A stretch of DNA of 64,000 bases, from positions 34,366-98,365 of the forward strand of contig JAJDBM010000074.1 in assembly GCA_029261355.1 (NCBI GenBank), given 5' to 3'. The DNA comes from Nitrospirales bacterium (GTDB lineage Bacteria > Nitrospirota > Nitrospiria > Nitrospirales > UBA8639). Within the stretch, counting starts at the first letter, position 1, and each line of letters begins with the position of its first letter. Positions 19,171 through 27,543 of the stretch are shown in pieces. The notes under the pieces were generated by a model, which worked only from the letters and a program-made list of their open reading frames with translations, ran no database searches and had not been told where the DNA came from. Both the position numbers and the translations under genes were made by a program.

Positions 19171-20709
19171 CTACAGCACTTCAATTCTAAATCGTTTCAT
19201 TTTCTTGATAAGCCCTTGACGGCTGAGGCCAAGGGCTTGGGCTGTCAGTCCTTGATGATATTGGTGGAATTGTAAGGATTCTTCAATAAGTTGTTGTTCA
19301 AGCATCTCCAGTGAGGCTTTCAGGTATTGTGGAGGCGCATCCGTTGTTCGTGCCGGTGTTTCATGTGATCGTGTAATCGAGAGATCCAAATCTCCAAGAG
19401 TGATAACGTCCCCGCGGATCATCACGGCTAATCGCTTGATCTCATTCTCCAATTGTCGTACATTTCCCGGCCATTGATAATGTTGCAGCTGTTGAAGTGC
19501 GCGTGGTGCAAAATGTTTGGCATCTACCCCGACTTCATTACAGTAGCGCAGAAGAAAAAAATTGGCGAGGAGTGGGATATCGTCTTGGATCTCTCGTAAG
19601 GGTGGTGTGGCAATATGAATGACCTTCAGTCGATAATACAAATCTTGTCGAAACGTCCCTTGAGAGATGGCTTCTTCGAGATTGACATTCGTCGCGACGA
19701 TGACACGGACATCAATTGGGATACTTTCACGTTTTCCGATCGGCTCTAATCGTCTTTCTTGAAGGACGCGGAGAATTTTGGTTTGAGCGGATAGAGCAAG
19801 ATCGCCGATTTCATCCAAAAACAGAGTCCCTCCTTGGGCTTGTTCGAATTTGCCGACATGTGCGTCGACTCCTGTGGCCATCCCTTTTCGAATACCGAAT
19901 AATTCACTCTCGACCAGGTTTTCTGGAAGGGCTGCGCAATTCAGCTCAATGAACGAATGCTTGGCGCGCGGACTATTCTCATGAATCGCTTTGGCCACGA
20001 GTTCCTTGCCAGTTCCACTTTCGCCGGTAATCAGCACATCAAATGAGCAGTCACTCACCTGGTCAATAGTGCGGACAATTTGCTGAATTGGTGGGCTCAT
20101 GCCAATGATCGCTTGGGTGGTGGCGCGTTCGCCTATGGCGCTGCGTAAATCATGGTTCTCCTGTTCAAGCGCTCGGTGTTTGCGTTGGAGTTCCTCAACC
20201 AGTCCTACCGTCGTCAGGGCCTGTGCCGCATAGGTAGCGAGGGTCTTGGCGATCTGTTCATCTCTCTGCGTAAAGGAACCTTTTTTTTTGTTAAGAAACT
20301 GAAACGTGCCAATAATTTCGCCAGAGAGATGTTGTAAGGGGACTGCAAGCACACTGCGTGTACGGTATTTCGTTTGCGCATCAATGCCTTTATGAAATCG
20401 AGAGTCTTTGCTCGCCTGTGTCACGTTAATGGTTTCGCCTGTCATCGCGACGGCTCCAGCGATTCCTAAACGGGCATCAAATCGAATTGTTTCGTTAGGG
20501 AGCGCTATCAGCGACCATAATTCGCAGGTGTGCTTATCTAGTAAAAACACTGACGCGCGTTCGGCTTCAAGTGCTTCTGATGCTTCATTCGATACGTCAT
20601 ATAATAATGGCAGGAATTCACGGCCTTCATTCACCTGTTGACTTATTTCCCGAAGCATGGAGAGGTGACCTCGCGGTAGGTCCTGTGTCACAGATTCGGC
20701 AGTCTTCAT
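19171..20709 (-). CDS. GAF/AAA+/Fis transcriptional activator, sigma54 type
   Basis: A 512-residue bacterial enhancer-binding protein. Residues about 25-170 form a GAF sensor domain, followed by a short coiled coil (residues 172-192). The AAA+ domain has Walker A GESGTGKE (229-236) and Walker B GGTLFLDEIGD (293-303). A Fis-type helix-turn-helix closes the protein (QALGLSRQGLIKKMKRF). The sigma54-contacting loop, normally GAFTGA, reads GMATGV (276-281). ATG at 20709 is chosen over the longer frame to 20781 because GAGGGG lies about 10 bases upstream. It is divergent from the repeat-protein genes, whose promoters have sigma54-type elements and a shared inverted repeat, so these are its likely targets. 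Confidence 0.9.
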   Translation of the reverse strand: MKTAESVTQDLPRGHLSMLREISQQVNEGREFLPLLYDVSNEASEALEAERASVFLLDKHTCELWSLIALPNETIRFDARLGIAGAVAMTGETINVTQASKDSRFHKGIDAQTKYRTRSVLAVPLQHLSGEIIGTFQFLNKKKGSFTQRDEQIAKTLATYAAQALTTVGLVEELQRKHRALEQENHDLRSAIGERATTQAIIGMSPPIQQIVRTIDQVSDCSFDVLITGESGTGKELVAKAIHENSPRAKHSFIELNCAALPENLVESELFGIRKGMATGVDAHVGKFEQAQGGTLFLDEIGDLALSAQTKILRVLQERRLEPIGKRESIPIDVRVIVATNVNLEEAISQGTFRQDLYYRLKVIHIATPPLREIQDDIPLLANFFLLRYCNEVGVDAKHFAPRALQQLQHYQWPGNVRQLENEIKRLAVMIRGDVITLGDLDLSITRSHETPARTTDAPPQYLKASLEMLEQQLIEESLQFHQYHQGLTAQALGLSRQGLIKKMKRFRIEVL

Positions 20710-20897
20710 CAGTATTTTGCCCCTCTCAATGAGAAAATGAACAACGAATTGGAACATTTGCCTAACGGTTGCCAGAGTCACTGTACCGTTTCATGAGTAA
20801 AAAATAAATATAGCAGTTCTTACCTTGCCAATACGCATGTACTTTGGACTAGAACTCATGGCACTCTCCCTCCATTGATTTTCCACTCGTTTACAAT

Positions 20898-20917
20898 TTG
20901 TCAACTTCCGTAGACAA
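20898..20917. promoter_or_regulatory. Candidate enhancer site, copy 1
   Basis: The 20-base imperfect inverted repeat TTGTCAACTTCCGTAGACAA (7 of 8 arm positions symmetric). It is preceded by TTTACAAT and recurs, with only the spacer changed, at 24479. Its centre is about 142 bases upstream of a sigma54-type promoter, a normal distance for an activator-binding site. Confidence 0.65.
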
Positions 20918-21033
20918 TGGCCAGTCCATTTTTTGCGAGCTTTAGCAAGACTCTACTCCTGATTCATGATGAAAACAGTTGAAAAACAATTAGTTATTGA
21001 AAGAGGAGTTCAACGTGACGCGCACCTGCAGTC

Positions 21034-21050
21034 TTAGGCACATCAGTTGC
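21034..21050 (+). promoter_or_regulatory. Sigma54-type promoter, copy 1
   Basis: TTAGGCACATCAGTTGC has GG (21037-21038) and GC (21049-21050) separated by exactly 10 bases, as sigma54 -24/-12 elements require. One mismatch to TGGCAC-N5-TTGC (A for T). The ATG of the downstream gene is 237 bases away, leaving a long leader. Confidence 0.7.
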
Positions 21051-21286
21051 TTTACCGTCTCATTGTCTGCATTGTTCCTGAATTCATGTAGAGAGAAAGG
21101 ATCATCACGGATGAGTCTATAGATCGCGTCGATTGCTCTAGTCATTCACTCATTTGAAATTTCATTCACTGTTGAGGGTTGGCAGAGGAAGTCGAAGTGG
21201 CCGTGTCCTGAGCCACTCTAATGGAAGAGGAGATCAAGCCGTTTGTTTCTGAACGAAATCATGGATAATTATTATGGAGGTGAAAG

Positions 21287-21880
21287 ATGAATGACTACAC
21301 AAGGCCACGGTTCCAACCTACGAACCGATCTGCCTCGGTATTCACGAAGCGCCAGTGGCTCTACAAGCTGACAGCGGGGGTGTTGGTTGCGTGTGTGATA
21401 CCCTGGATCGTTTCATCAGCCGTCTGGGGACAAGCTAATACGACGATCAATCCAACGGTGATCGACCCACCCAATTCAGGTGGTACTCCTACGTTTCCAG
21501 GCAATTCTCCTGATATAACACTGACCCCACTGGAACCGGACCAGTGGAAATTTCAGCACACCCGGCGTGGCGCCAGCAGTTCTCACACGGACGAGATCAT
21601 GGAATATATCACCTGGGATGGGAGCAAATGGACCGTGAAAATTGTCGATGGTCAGTTTCTTCATGCCCCCAATGGCGATTGGAATCGCGCACATCGTGCG
21701 GACATTCTGAATTATCGTACTTGGGATGGCGCTCCCTGGACAGCGCGAATGGTCGATGGTGAGTTCTTACATGCACTCAATGGCGATTTCAATCAAGCGC
21801 ATCACGATACGATACTCAATTATCGCACCTGGGACGGGAGTGAGTGGACGACCTCACTGGTGGCAGAAGGCAATCTCTAG
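21287..21880 (+). CDS. Secreted repeat protein, short paralogue
   Basis: A 197-residue protein, the shortest of three paralogues here. An extended N-region of about 25 residues (with TNRSASVFTKRQWLYKLTAG) precedes the hydrophobic signal core, with likely cleavage after VWGQ. A Pro/Thr-rich linker leads to one C-terminal module from residue 87 made of three repeats of about 36 residues, consensus FxHAxNGDFxRAHxDxILNYRxWDGxxWT. The central cysteine-containing and Ala/Gly-rich domains of the longer paralogues are absent, as if deleted internally. Function is unknown; surface binding is a guess. First gene of the sigma54-type unit. Confidence 0.85.
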   Translation: MNDYTRPRFQPTNRSASVFTKRQWLYKLTAGVLVACVIPWIVSSAVWGQANTTINPTVIDPPNSGGTPTFPGNSPDITLTPLEPDQWKFQHTRRGASSSHTDEIMEYITWDGSKWTVKIVDGQFLHAPNGDWNRAHRADILNYRTWDGAPWTARMVDGEFLHALNGDFNQAHHDTILNYRTWDGSEWTTSLVAEGNL

Positions 21881-21924
21881 TCCTGAGGGGGGCATCACCG
21901 AGACCGAGAGACTCCCCCAGGAGA
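21881..21924. terminator. Weak hairpin between paralogues
   Basis: TCCTGAGGGGG and CTCCCCCAGGA can pair with one bulge around a loop of about 20 bases. There is no U-tract, so it may attenuate transcription or protect mRNA rather than terminate. Confidence 0.3.
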
Positions 21925-21983
21925 TTAGTCAACGATCGCATCCACCGAACGTTATTATGATTAAATTTTGAAGGAGGTGAAAG

Positions 21984-24011
21984 GTGAATGACATGACAAG
22001 GACTCGTGTCCAACCAACGAACCGAGCCGCTTCGGTGTTCTCGAAGAGTCAGTGGCTCTACAAGCTGACCGCCTGGATGGTGGTGATTTCCTTAGTCGTT
22101 GTCCCTACCGCATGGGGACAGACGGTTGTGGAGACTCCTATCATTATTATCAGTCCGGACGTAGACCTTAACCCTCTACTTGATCTTGGTCCAGAAACCC
22201 CTACAATCACGATCAGCAGCTGTGCTGACCTGAAAGACTATTTAATTCCAGAAATGTTCGGGTTCTATCAAAATTGTCTTACGAGCGATCAGAGTGCGTC
22301 TGGGAGAGCTCCACTCAGTGCAGCGACCATCGCCGCGCTGAAAGAGTACTCCGACTGCGCCATCTGCATAGCTCAGAAGTTGTACAAACGTGCGCCGAGC
22401 AGGGGGGAAGCCTTGGCCATGGCCTATACGCTGTTAGGCACGATCAAAGACAGCCCCAATGAAAACGATCGTCTGGCCGCACAATGGCTGGAGAATCGGA
22501 TCAAGGAACAGCGGATTCTGGCGGCGACCGTCGCGAAGTCAGAACATGATCGGTGGACCCAGGCCCCGTGCGCCTATACGCCTCCAGTCAGTACTTGGTA
22601 CAACGACAGCCTTTGTAGAAAGGGGTCTATGGGGAATCTTACAAATATTGCAGGGGTACCACCACCGAATTTTGGGGAAATCGGTATTAAGGTCGCCTAT
22701 AAGGAACTGGGCTCACCTGCTGCTTCCGCCTTACTCAAAGAGGTCCAAAGCGCCGTCGCAAAAGCTGTGGGAATAGAAGCTGCCGGAAGTATAGCTGGTG
22801 GCGCCGTCGTGGGAGGCGTGACTGCTGCTGTTATCGTTCACAGTTTTCTGGCGGTATTTCCATTTTCTGGTGCTGTTGTGGCTGCTTCTACCGCTGCTGG
22901 GGCTGCTGCCGCTGCGGCTGTTACTGCTGCTGGAGGTACAGCGGCGGCGGCTACGGCGGCAAGTACTGCTGCTGTGAACGCTTCCGTGACTAGTGCTGCT
23001 GCTGTTAGCGCGGCGGGTGCCGGTACCATAGCATTTCTCATGGCCGGTCCAGCTATAGCGGCGACTCTGGCAGCAGTCGGCATCGCGGCCATTGTCCTGA
23101 TGGTTAAAACGAACCAATTATCCGGAAAGCTCAGTGCTGAGCTACAGCGAGCTCAGAACCAATCGATCAATTTGCCGGCTCTGCTCACAACCGACACGGG
23201 TCGAGATGAGGCCTGGGGCAACTTTCTCCTTGCCACCGTGGACACAGAGTGGACGTCTCGTACCTATGATTGTTCGAATATTGATTATGACCGGCATCTG
23301 CTTACCCTACCGGCATCGGCACAACCGGAACAGTGGCTCTTTCAGCATACGAAACGTGGCGCGAGCAGTTCTCATACTGACGAGATCATGGAGTATGTCA
23401 GCTGGGACGAGAGTACTTGGACCGCAAAAATTGTCGATGGCCAGTTTCTGCATGCCCCCAATGGCGATTTCAATCGGGCTCATCGTGCGGACATTCTCAA
23501 TTATCGGGGGTGGGATGGCACGAACTGGACCGCACAAATGAGAAATGGTTTGTTTAGACATGCGATGAATGGTGATTTCAGTCGGGCTCATACTGACACG
23601 ATTCTCAATTATCGCACCTGGAACGGGGGTGACTGGACGACATCGCTGGTCGCATCGGCACCGGCACTGAAAAGTTGGCAATTTCAGCATACCCAGCGTG
23701 GTGCTGGCAACTCGCACACGGACGAGATCATGAATTATATTACCGGGGATGGGAGCCAATGGACAGCGAAAATAGTCGATGGCCAGTTTCTGCATGCCCC
23801 CAATGGTGATTTTAATCGAGCCCATCGTGATGACATTCTGATTTATCGTTGGTGGGATGGCTCCAGCTGGACCGTACGAATGAACAATGGGGTATTCGTG
23901 CATGCCCCCAATGGCGATTTCAATCGAGCGCACAGCTCTCCGTACCTCCAATATAAAACCTGGGACGGGGGTGAGTGGTCGGCCTCACTGGTTGAGGAAG
24001 GTAATCTGTAG
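21984..24011 (+). CDS. Secreted repeat protein with Ala/Gly-rich hydrophobic region, paralogue 2
   Basis: A 675-residue protein starting at GTG 21984; the homologous gene at 21287 has ATG at the same position, and AAGGAGG lies 6 bases upstream. Order: extended signal peptide to about residue 46; a helical domain with conserved cysteines (SCADLKDYLIP, CAICIAQKLY, CAYTPP); a long Ala/Gly-rich stretch at about 267-377 bounded by GSIAGGAVVGG and IAATLAAVGIAAIVLMV; then two C-terminal modules from residue 451, each of three 36-residue repeats. The hydrophobic region could form a membrane hairpin. I do not recognise the family. Confidence 0.88.
   Translation: MNDMTRTRVQPTNRAASVFSKSQWLYKLTAWMVVISLVVVPTAWGQTVVETPIIIISPDVDLNPLLDLGPETPTITISSCADLKDYLIPEMFGFYQNCLTSDQSASGRAPLSAATIAALKEYSDCAICIAQKLYKRAPSRGEALAMAYTLLGTIKDSPNENDRLAAQWLENRIKEQRILAATVAKSEHDRWTQAPCAYTPPVSTWYNDSLCRKGSMGNLTNIAGVPPPNFGEIGIKVAYKELGSPAASALLKEVQSAVAKAVGIEAAGSIAGGAVVGGVTAAVIVHSFLAVFPFSGAVVAASTAAGAAAAAAVTAAGGTAAAATAASTAAVNASVTSAAAVSAAGAGTIAFLMAGPAIAATLAAVGIAAIVLMVKTNQLSGKLSAELQRAQNQSINLPALLTTDTGRDEAWGNFLLATVDTEWTSRTYDCSNIDYDRHLLTLPASAQPEQWLFQHTKRGASSSHTDEIMEYVSWDESTWTAKIVDGQFLHAPNGDFNRAHRADILNYRGWDGTNWTAQMRNGLFRHAMNGDFSRAHTDTILNYRTWNGGDWTTSLVASAPALKSWQFQHTQRGAGNSHTDEIMNYITGDGSQWTAKIVDGQFLHAPNGDFNRAHRDDILIYRWWDGSSWTVRMNNGVFVHAPNGDFNRAHSSPYLQYKTWDGGEWSASLVEEGNL
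23334..24008 (+). repeat. Six tandem 36-residue coding repeats
   Basis: Two modules of three repeats, consensus (Q/L)FxHAxNGDFxRAHxDxILNYRxWDGxxWTAxxxxG, with the His, Asn-Gly-Asp and Trp-Asp-Gly positions best kept. The same array forms the C-terminus of the other paralogues at 21545-21877 (three repeats) and 26178-26852 (six repeats). Confidence 0.85.
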
Positions 24012-24039
24012 GCCCGAGTGAACGCAGACACCGATGAGT

Positions 24040-24077
24040 CAAGGGCCAAGTCGTGCTCCGTCACGGCTTGGCCCTTG
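24040..24077 (+). terminator. Strong hairpin after paralogue 2
   Basis: CAAGGGCCAAGTCGTG pairs with CACGGCTTGGCCCTTG over 16 positions with one G-U pair and a 6-base loop, 29 bases after the stop codon. It lacks a U-tract. The same hairpin follows the third paralogue at 26884. Confidence 0.7.
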
Positions 24078-24478
24078 TTATGCCATCCAGTAGGGAACGA
24101 TCTGTCCATCAACAGTGAACCTCATGGTCGCTGAACAACAATCATGGCATCAAGACAGCATATCAAGCAGAAATGGCTCCAGGAATTTCCCTATAGTTTT
24201 TTGTGCTGATTGATTGAGAAAACAAGAGGAATAACAATTAGTCATGAAGGATTGAAAATGCGTTCCGCTTATTCCAGTATGAGCGTTCGGCCGGTTTTTG
24301 TCCTCGTGCGGCAAAGGGCAAAGTTGTAAAGGGTCGTGATATCAAACAACTAGACTTGAATAATTTTCATGTTGTTGAAAGCAATATGGCGGTTCTCAAT
24401 CTGCTGACTTCGCGTGAAGCGGTGACGGGCTGGAAGCGATTCTGATCTCCGCTCATCTTTTTTCCATTTGTTTACAAT
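24078..24478. other. Duplicated downstream and upstream noncoding sequence
   Basis: No gene is visible. The bases after the hairpin (CAGTAGGGAACGATCTGT and, further on, a TGTGCTGATTGATTGA stretch) resemble those after the third paralogue (26930-27045). The end of this region leads into the second enhancer/promoter block. Confidence 0.5.
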
Positions 24479-24498
24479 TTGTCAACGCTCGTAGACAA
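24479..24498. promoter_or_regulatory. Candidate enhancer site, copy 2
   Basis: TTGTCAACGCTCGTAGACAA, the second copy of the inverted repeat at 20898, also preceded by TTTACAAT. The arms are identical between copies and only spacer bases differ, suggesting selection on the arms. Its centre is 143 bases from the -12 element of the promoter at 24617. Confidence 0.68.
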
Positions 24499-24616
24499 CA
24501 GGCGTTTCTCTTTCTTGACTGATTCAGCACTCCTCTCTTCATCAGCCTATAAGAAATCATTAGGATGGGGGAGGCTTTAAGGACCAGGAGCGCACCATGA
24601 CACACTCCTGCCTACG

Positions 24617-24633
24617 TTGGCACATCAGTTGCT
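24617..24633 (+). promoter_or_regulatory. Sigma54-type promoter, copy 2
   Basis: TTGGCACATCAGTTGCT is a full match to the TGGCAC-N5-TTGC consensus with GG-N10-GC spacing. It lies 189 bases upstream of the third paralogue and in the same arrangement as copy 1. Confidence 0.8.
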
Positions 24634-24818
24634 CTATTATCTGATTGTCTTGACTGGTTATTCATGACGAGTGCAGAAAGTAGGGAAACACTATTGAAGT
24701 TGTTACTAGTGTCTTTTCAAGCCGTTAGACAATAAAAAGCCTATGGCTCAATACTGGTCAGCATCATGGGCATTGAAATTCAATTTTACTTCATTAAAAA
24801 CATTCTCAGGAGGAGGAA

Positions 24819-26855
24819 ATGATGAATCAATTCACTGAACCGTATTTTCACCCAACGAATCGAGCCGCCTCGGTATTCTCGAAGAGTCAGTGGCTCTACA
24901 AGCTGACCGCCTGGCTGGTGGTCGCGTCTTTGCTCGTTGTCCCGACCGCCTGGGGACAGGTTGTGGTCCAGGAGCCTATCGTGATTATCAGCCCGGACCA
25001 ACCACCACCGAAGCCTCCTGTTGCTACGCCGAATATCTCTATCGGCAGTTGTGCTGATGCGAAGAACTTCTTGATTCCCGAAACGTTTCCGTACTATCAA
25101 CATTGCCTCACGAGCGATAACCCCGAGTCTGGGAGGTCCCCACTCAGCCCCGCGACCATCGCCGCGCTGAAAGAGTACGCGGACTGCGCCATCTGCATGG
25201 CACAGAAACTGTATGGACGTGCGCCGAGCCTGGGGGAAGCCCTCCTCATGACCTATACCCTGCTCGGCACGAGCAAAACAAACCCCAATGAAAGCGATCG
25301 ACTGGCCCTACAATGGCTGGAGAATCGCATCAAGGAGCAGCGGATTCTAGCGGCGACCGTGGCCCAATCAGAACATGCTCGCTGGAAAGAGGCCCCCTGT
25401 GCCTATACCCCTCCAGTCAACACTTGGTATAACGACAGCCAATGTAAAAAGGGGTCTAAGTTGAATCTTGTCAGTATAGCGGGGGTCCCACCACCAAATT
25501 TTGGGGAAATCGGCATTAAGGTTGCCAATAAGGACCTGGGTTCACCGGCGATTGCAGCCTTACTCAAAGACGTACAGGAAGCCATCATAACAACCGCGGC
25601 ACTAGAGGGTGCCGGAAGTATAGCTGGTGGCCTCGTCGTAGGGGGCGTGACCACTGCTGTTATCATTCACAGTTTCACGGCTCTATTCCCACTTTCTAGT
25701 GCTGTTGCTGCGGCGTCGCTTGCGGCAGGGACTGCCGCGTCGACAGCGGCAACGGCGGCAGGGGCTACTCCTGCTGCTGCTGCTACTGCTGGTGCTCTTG
25801 CAAAAGCAGCTGCTTTGAAAACTGGTTTTGCTACTGGTTTTACTGCTCTTGGTGGGGCGACTGGTGGTACAATAGCATTTCTCATGGCTGGTCCGGCTAT
25901 AGCGGCGACTCTGGCAGCAGTCGGCATCGCGGCGATTGTCCTGCTGGTCAGGACGGAACAACTACCCGACAAGCTCAGTGGCGAGCTTCAGCGAGCACAG
26001 AACGAATCGATCAATTTGGCGACTCTGCTCACGACCGACTCTGGTAAAGAGGAGGCCTGGGGCAACTTTCTCCTCGCCACGGCGAACACCAAGTGGACGC
26101 CTCGGACCTACAATTGTTCGAATGTTGATGTGAGCCGGCACACACTCAGCCTACCGGCATCGGCCCAACCGGAACCGTGGTTATTTCAGCATACGAAGCG
26201 TGGCGCAAGCAGTTCTCACAGTGCCGAGATCATGAAGTATGTCGGCTGGAACGGGAGCCAATGGACTGCAAAAATTGTCGATGGCCAGTTTCTTCATGCC
26301 CCCAATGGCGATTTCAATCAGGCTCATCCTGCGGACATTCTCAACTATCGGGGGTGGGATGGCACGAACTGGACCGCACAAATAAGCAATGGTGTGTTTA
26401 GACATGCTCCGAATGGTGATTTCAATCGTGCTCATACGGACACAATTCTCAATTATCGCACCTGGGACGGGGGTGACTGGACGACATCGCTGGTTGCATC
26501 AGCACCGGTAGCGAAAAATTGGCGATTTCAGCATACACAGCGTGGGACTGGCAGTTCTCACACGGCCGAGATCATGAATTATATCAGCGGGGATGGGAGC
26601 CACTGGACCGCGAAAATTGTGGATGGGCAGTTTCTGCATGCCCCCAATGGCGATTTCACTCGGGCGCATCGTGATGACATTATGATTTATAGTTGGTGGG
26701 ATGGCTCGAGCTGGACCGCGAAAATTGTGGATGGGCAGTTTCTGCATGCCCCCAATGGCGATTTCACTCGGGCGCATCCCGCTCCGTACCTCCAATATAA
26801 AATCTGGGACGGAAGTGAATGGCTTGCCTCCCTGGTGGAGGAAGGGAATCTGTAG
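24819..26855 (+). CDS. Secreted repeat protein with Ala/Gly-rich hydrophobic region, paralogue 3
   Basis: A 678-residue paralogue of the protein at 21984 with the same order: extended signal peptide ending near TAWGQ, a Cys-containing helical domain (SCADAKNFLIPETFPYY, CAICMAQKLYG), an Ala/Gly-rich hydrophobic segment at about 265-377, and six 36-residue repeats from residue 454. The two flanks of the hydrophobic segment are nearly identical to paralogue 2, but the Ala/Ser/Thr-rich middle differs greatly. GGAGG precedes tandem ATGs at 24819 and 24822; the second has better spacing. Transcription is probably from the sigma54-type promoter at 24617. Confidence 0.88.
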   Translation: MMNQFTEPYFHPTNRAASVFSKSQWLYKLTAWLVVASLLVVPTAWGQVVVQEPIVIISPDQPPPKPPVATPNISIGSCADAKNFLIPETFPYYQHCLTSDNPESGRSPLSPATIAALKEYADCAICMAQKLYGRAPSLGEALLMTYTLLGTSKTNPNESDRLALQWLENRIKEQRILAATVAQSEHARWKEAPCAYTPPVNTWYNDSQCKKGSKLNLVSIAGVPPPNFGEIGIKVANKDLGSPAIAALLKDVQEAIITTAALEGAGSIAGGLVVGGVTTAVIIHSFTALFPLSSAVAAASLAAGTAASTAATAAGATPAAAATAGALAKAAALKTGFATGFTALGGATGGTIAFLMAGPAIAATLAAVGIAAIVLLVRTEQLPDKLSGELQRAQNESINLATLLTTDSGKEEAWGNFLLATANTKWTPRTYNCSNVDVSRHTLSLPASAQPEPWLFQHTKRGASSSHSAEIMKYVGWNGSQWTAKIVDGQFLHAPNGDFNQAHPADILNYRGWDGTNWTAQISNGVFRHAPNGDFNRAHTDTILNYRTWDGGDWTTSLVASAPVAKNWRFQHTQRGTGSSHTAEIMNYISGDGSHWTAKIVDGQFLHAPNGDFTRAHRDDIMIYSWWDGSSWTAKIVDGQFLHAPNGDFTRAHPAPYLQYKIWDGSEWLASLVEEGNL

Positions 26856-26883
26856 TCCCATAGGGAATAATAAAAGAAGGAGC

Positions 26884-26921
26884 CAAGGGCCAAGTCGTGC
26901 TTCGTCACGGCTTGGCCCTTG
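26884..26921 (+). terminator. Strong hairpin after paralogue 3
   Basis: CAAGGGCCAAGTCGTG and CACGGCTTGGCCCTTG form a 16-position stem with a 6-base loop, identical in its arms to the hairpin at 24040. It is part of the duplicated block and lacks a U-tract. Confidence 0.7.
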
Positions 26922-27543
26922 TTCTGCCAATCAGTAGGAACGATCTGTTCAAGTTCCACACAATTGTTCCTGAACTGAAAATGGGGTCAATCTTTCACAT
27001 CATCCAGAAACTGATTTAAAAAAATCCAACAATTGTATGTACTGATTGATGAAACGAAGGACATGACAACGAGAGCCCTTCCCACGCCAGGCGTAATGCA
27101 AACGGTGACCAATCAAACGAACAGCGCTCTTTACGATGACAGAACCACGCGAGGCAGGCTCACCGAATGTGAGACCATCCTGTTGTGACAGGGCAATGGG
27201 ACGGCGAGGTGTGCCGACAGAGTCGCACGGTTTTCACTGTGTTGAATCCTTACCTCAGCCCTTTGATGAACTCAGAGGGCTGAGGTGTTGTTGGTCTCGA
27301 TGAGACGTGAAGGGGAGACCACGACGGCTCCTTCGATTTCACTTTGCATTTGCCTGCCATTTTTTTTTGACCCATCATTCGTGGAACTAGTGAGAGAGAT
27401 TGAGTAGGAAACCCTACGCTACTAAGCCATTCAACGATCCACCCATGGAAGACAGCATCAATGAGCTGAGAGGAAACAATTCGCAGGAGTATTCTGCTCT
27501 TGAATATGAGAGGAGGCGAGCCAGAAACGAATGCAGTGTGCCT
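26922..27543. other. Intergenic region with orphan hairpin
   Basis: No supported gene. The first 120 bases repeat the region after 24077. A perfect 10-base-pair hairpin (CCTCAGCCCT, 27253-27262, and AGGGCTGAGG, 27276-27285) is followed by TGTTGTTGG, a weak terminator-like context with no gene just upstream. AAAATGGGGTCAATC near 26980 resembles the REP-type ends noted at 31378. Confidence 0.45.

Noticed and set aside
22731..23117. Long minus-strand frames opposite the Ala/Gly-rich regions
   Set aside because: They are antisense shadows of GC-rich Ala codons and give low-complexity Ser/Ala sequence.
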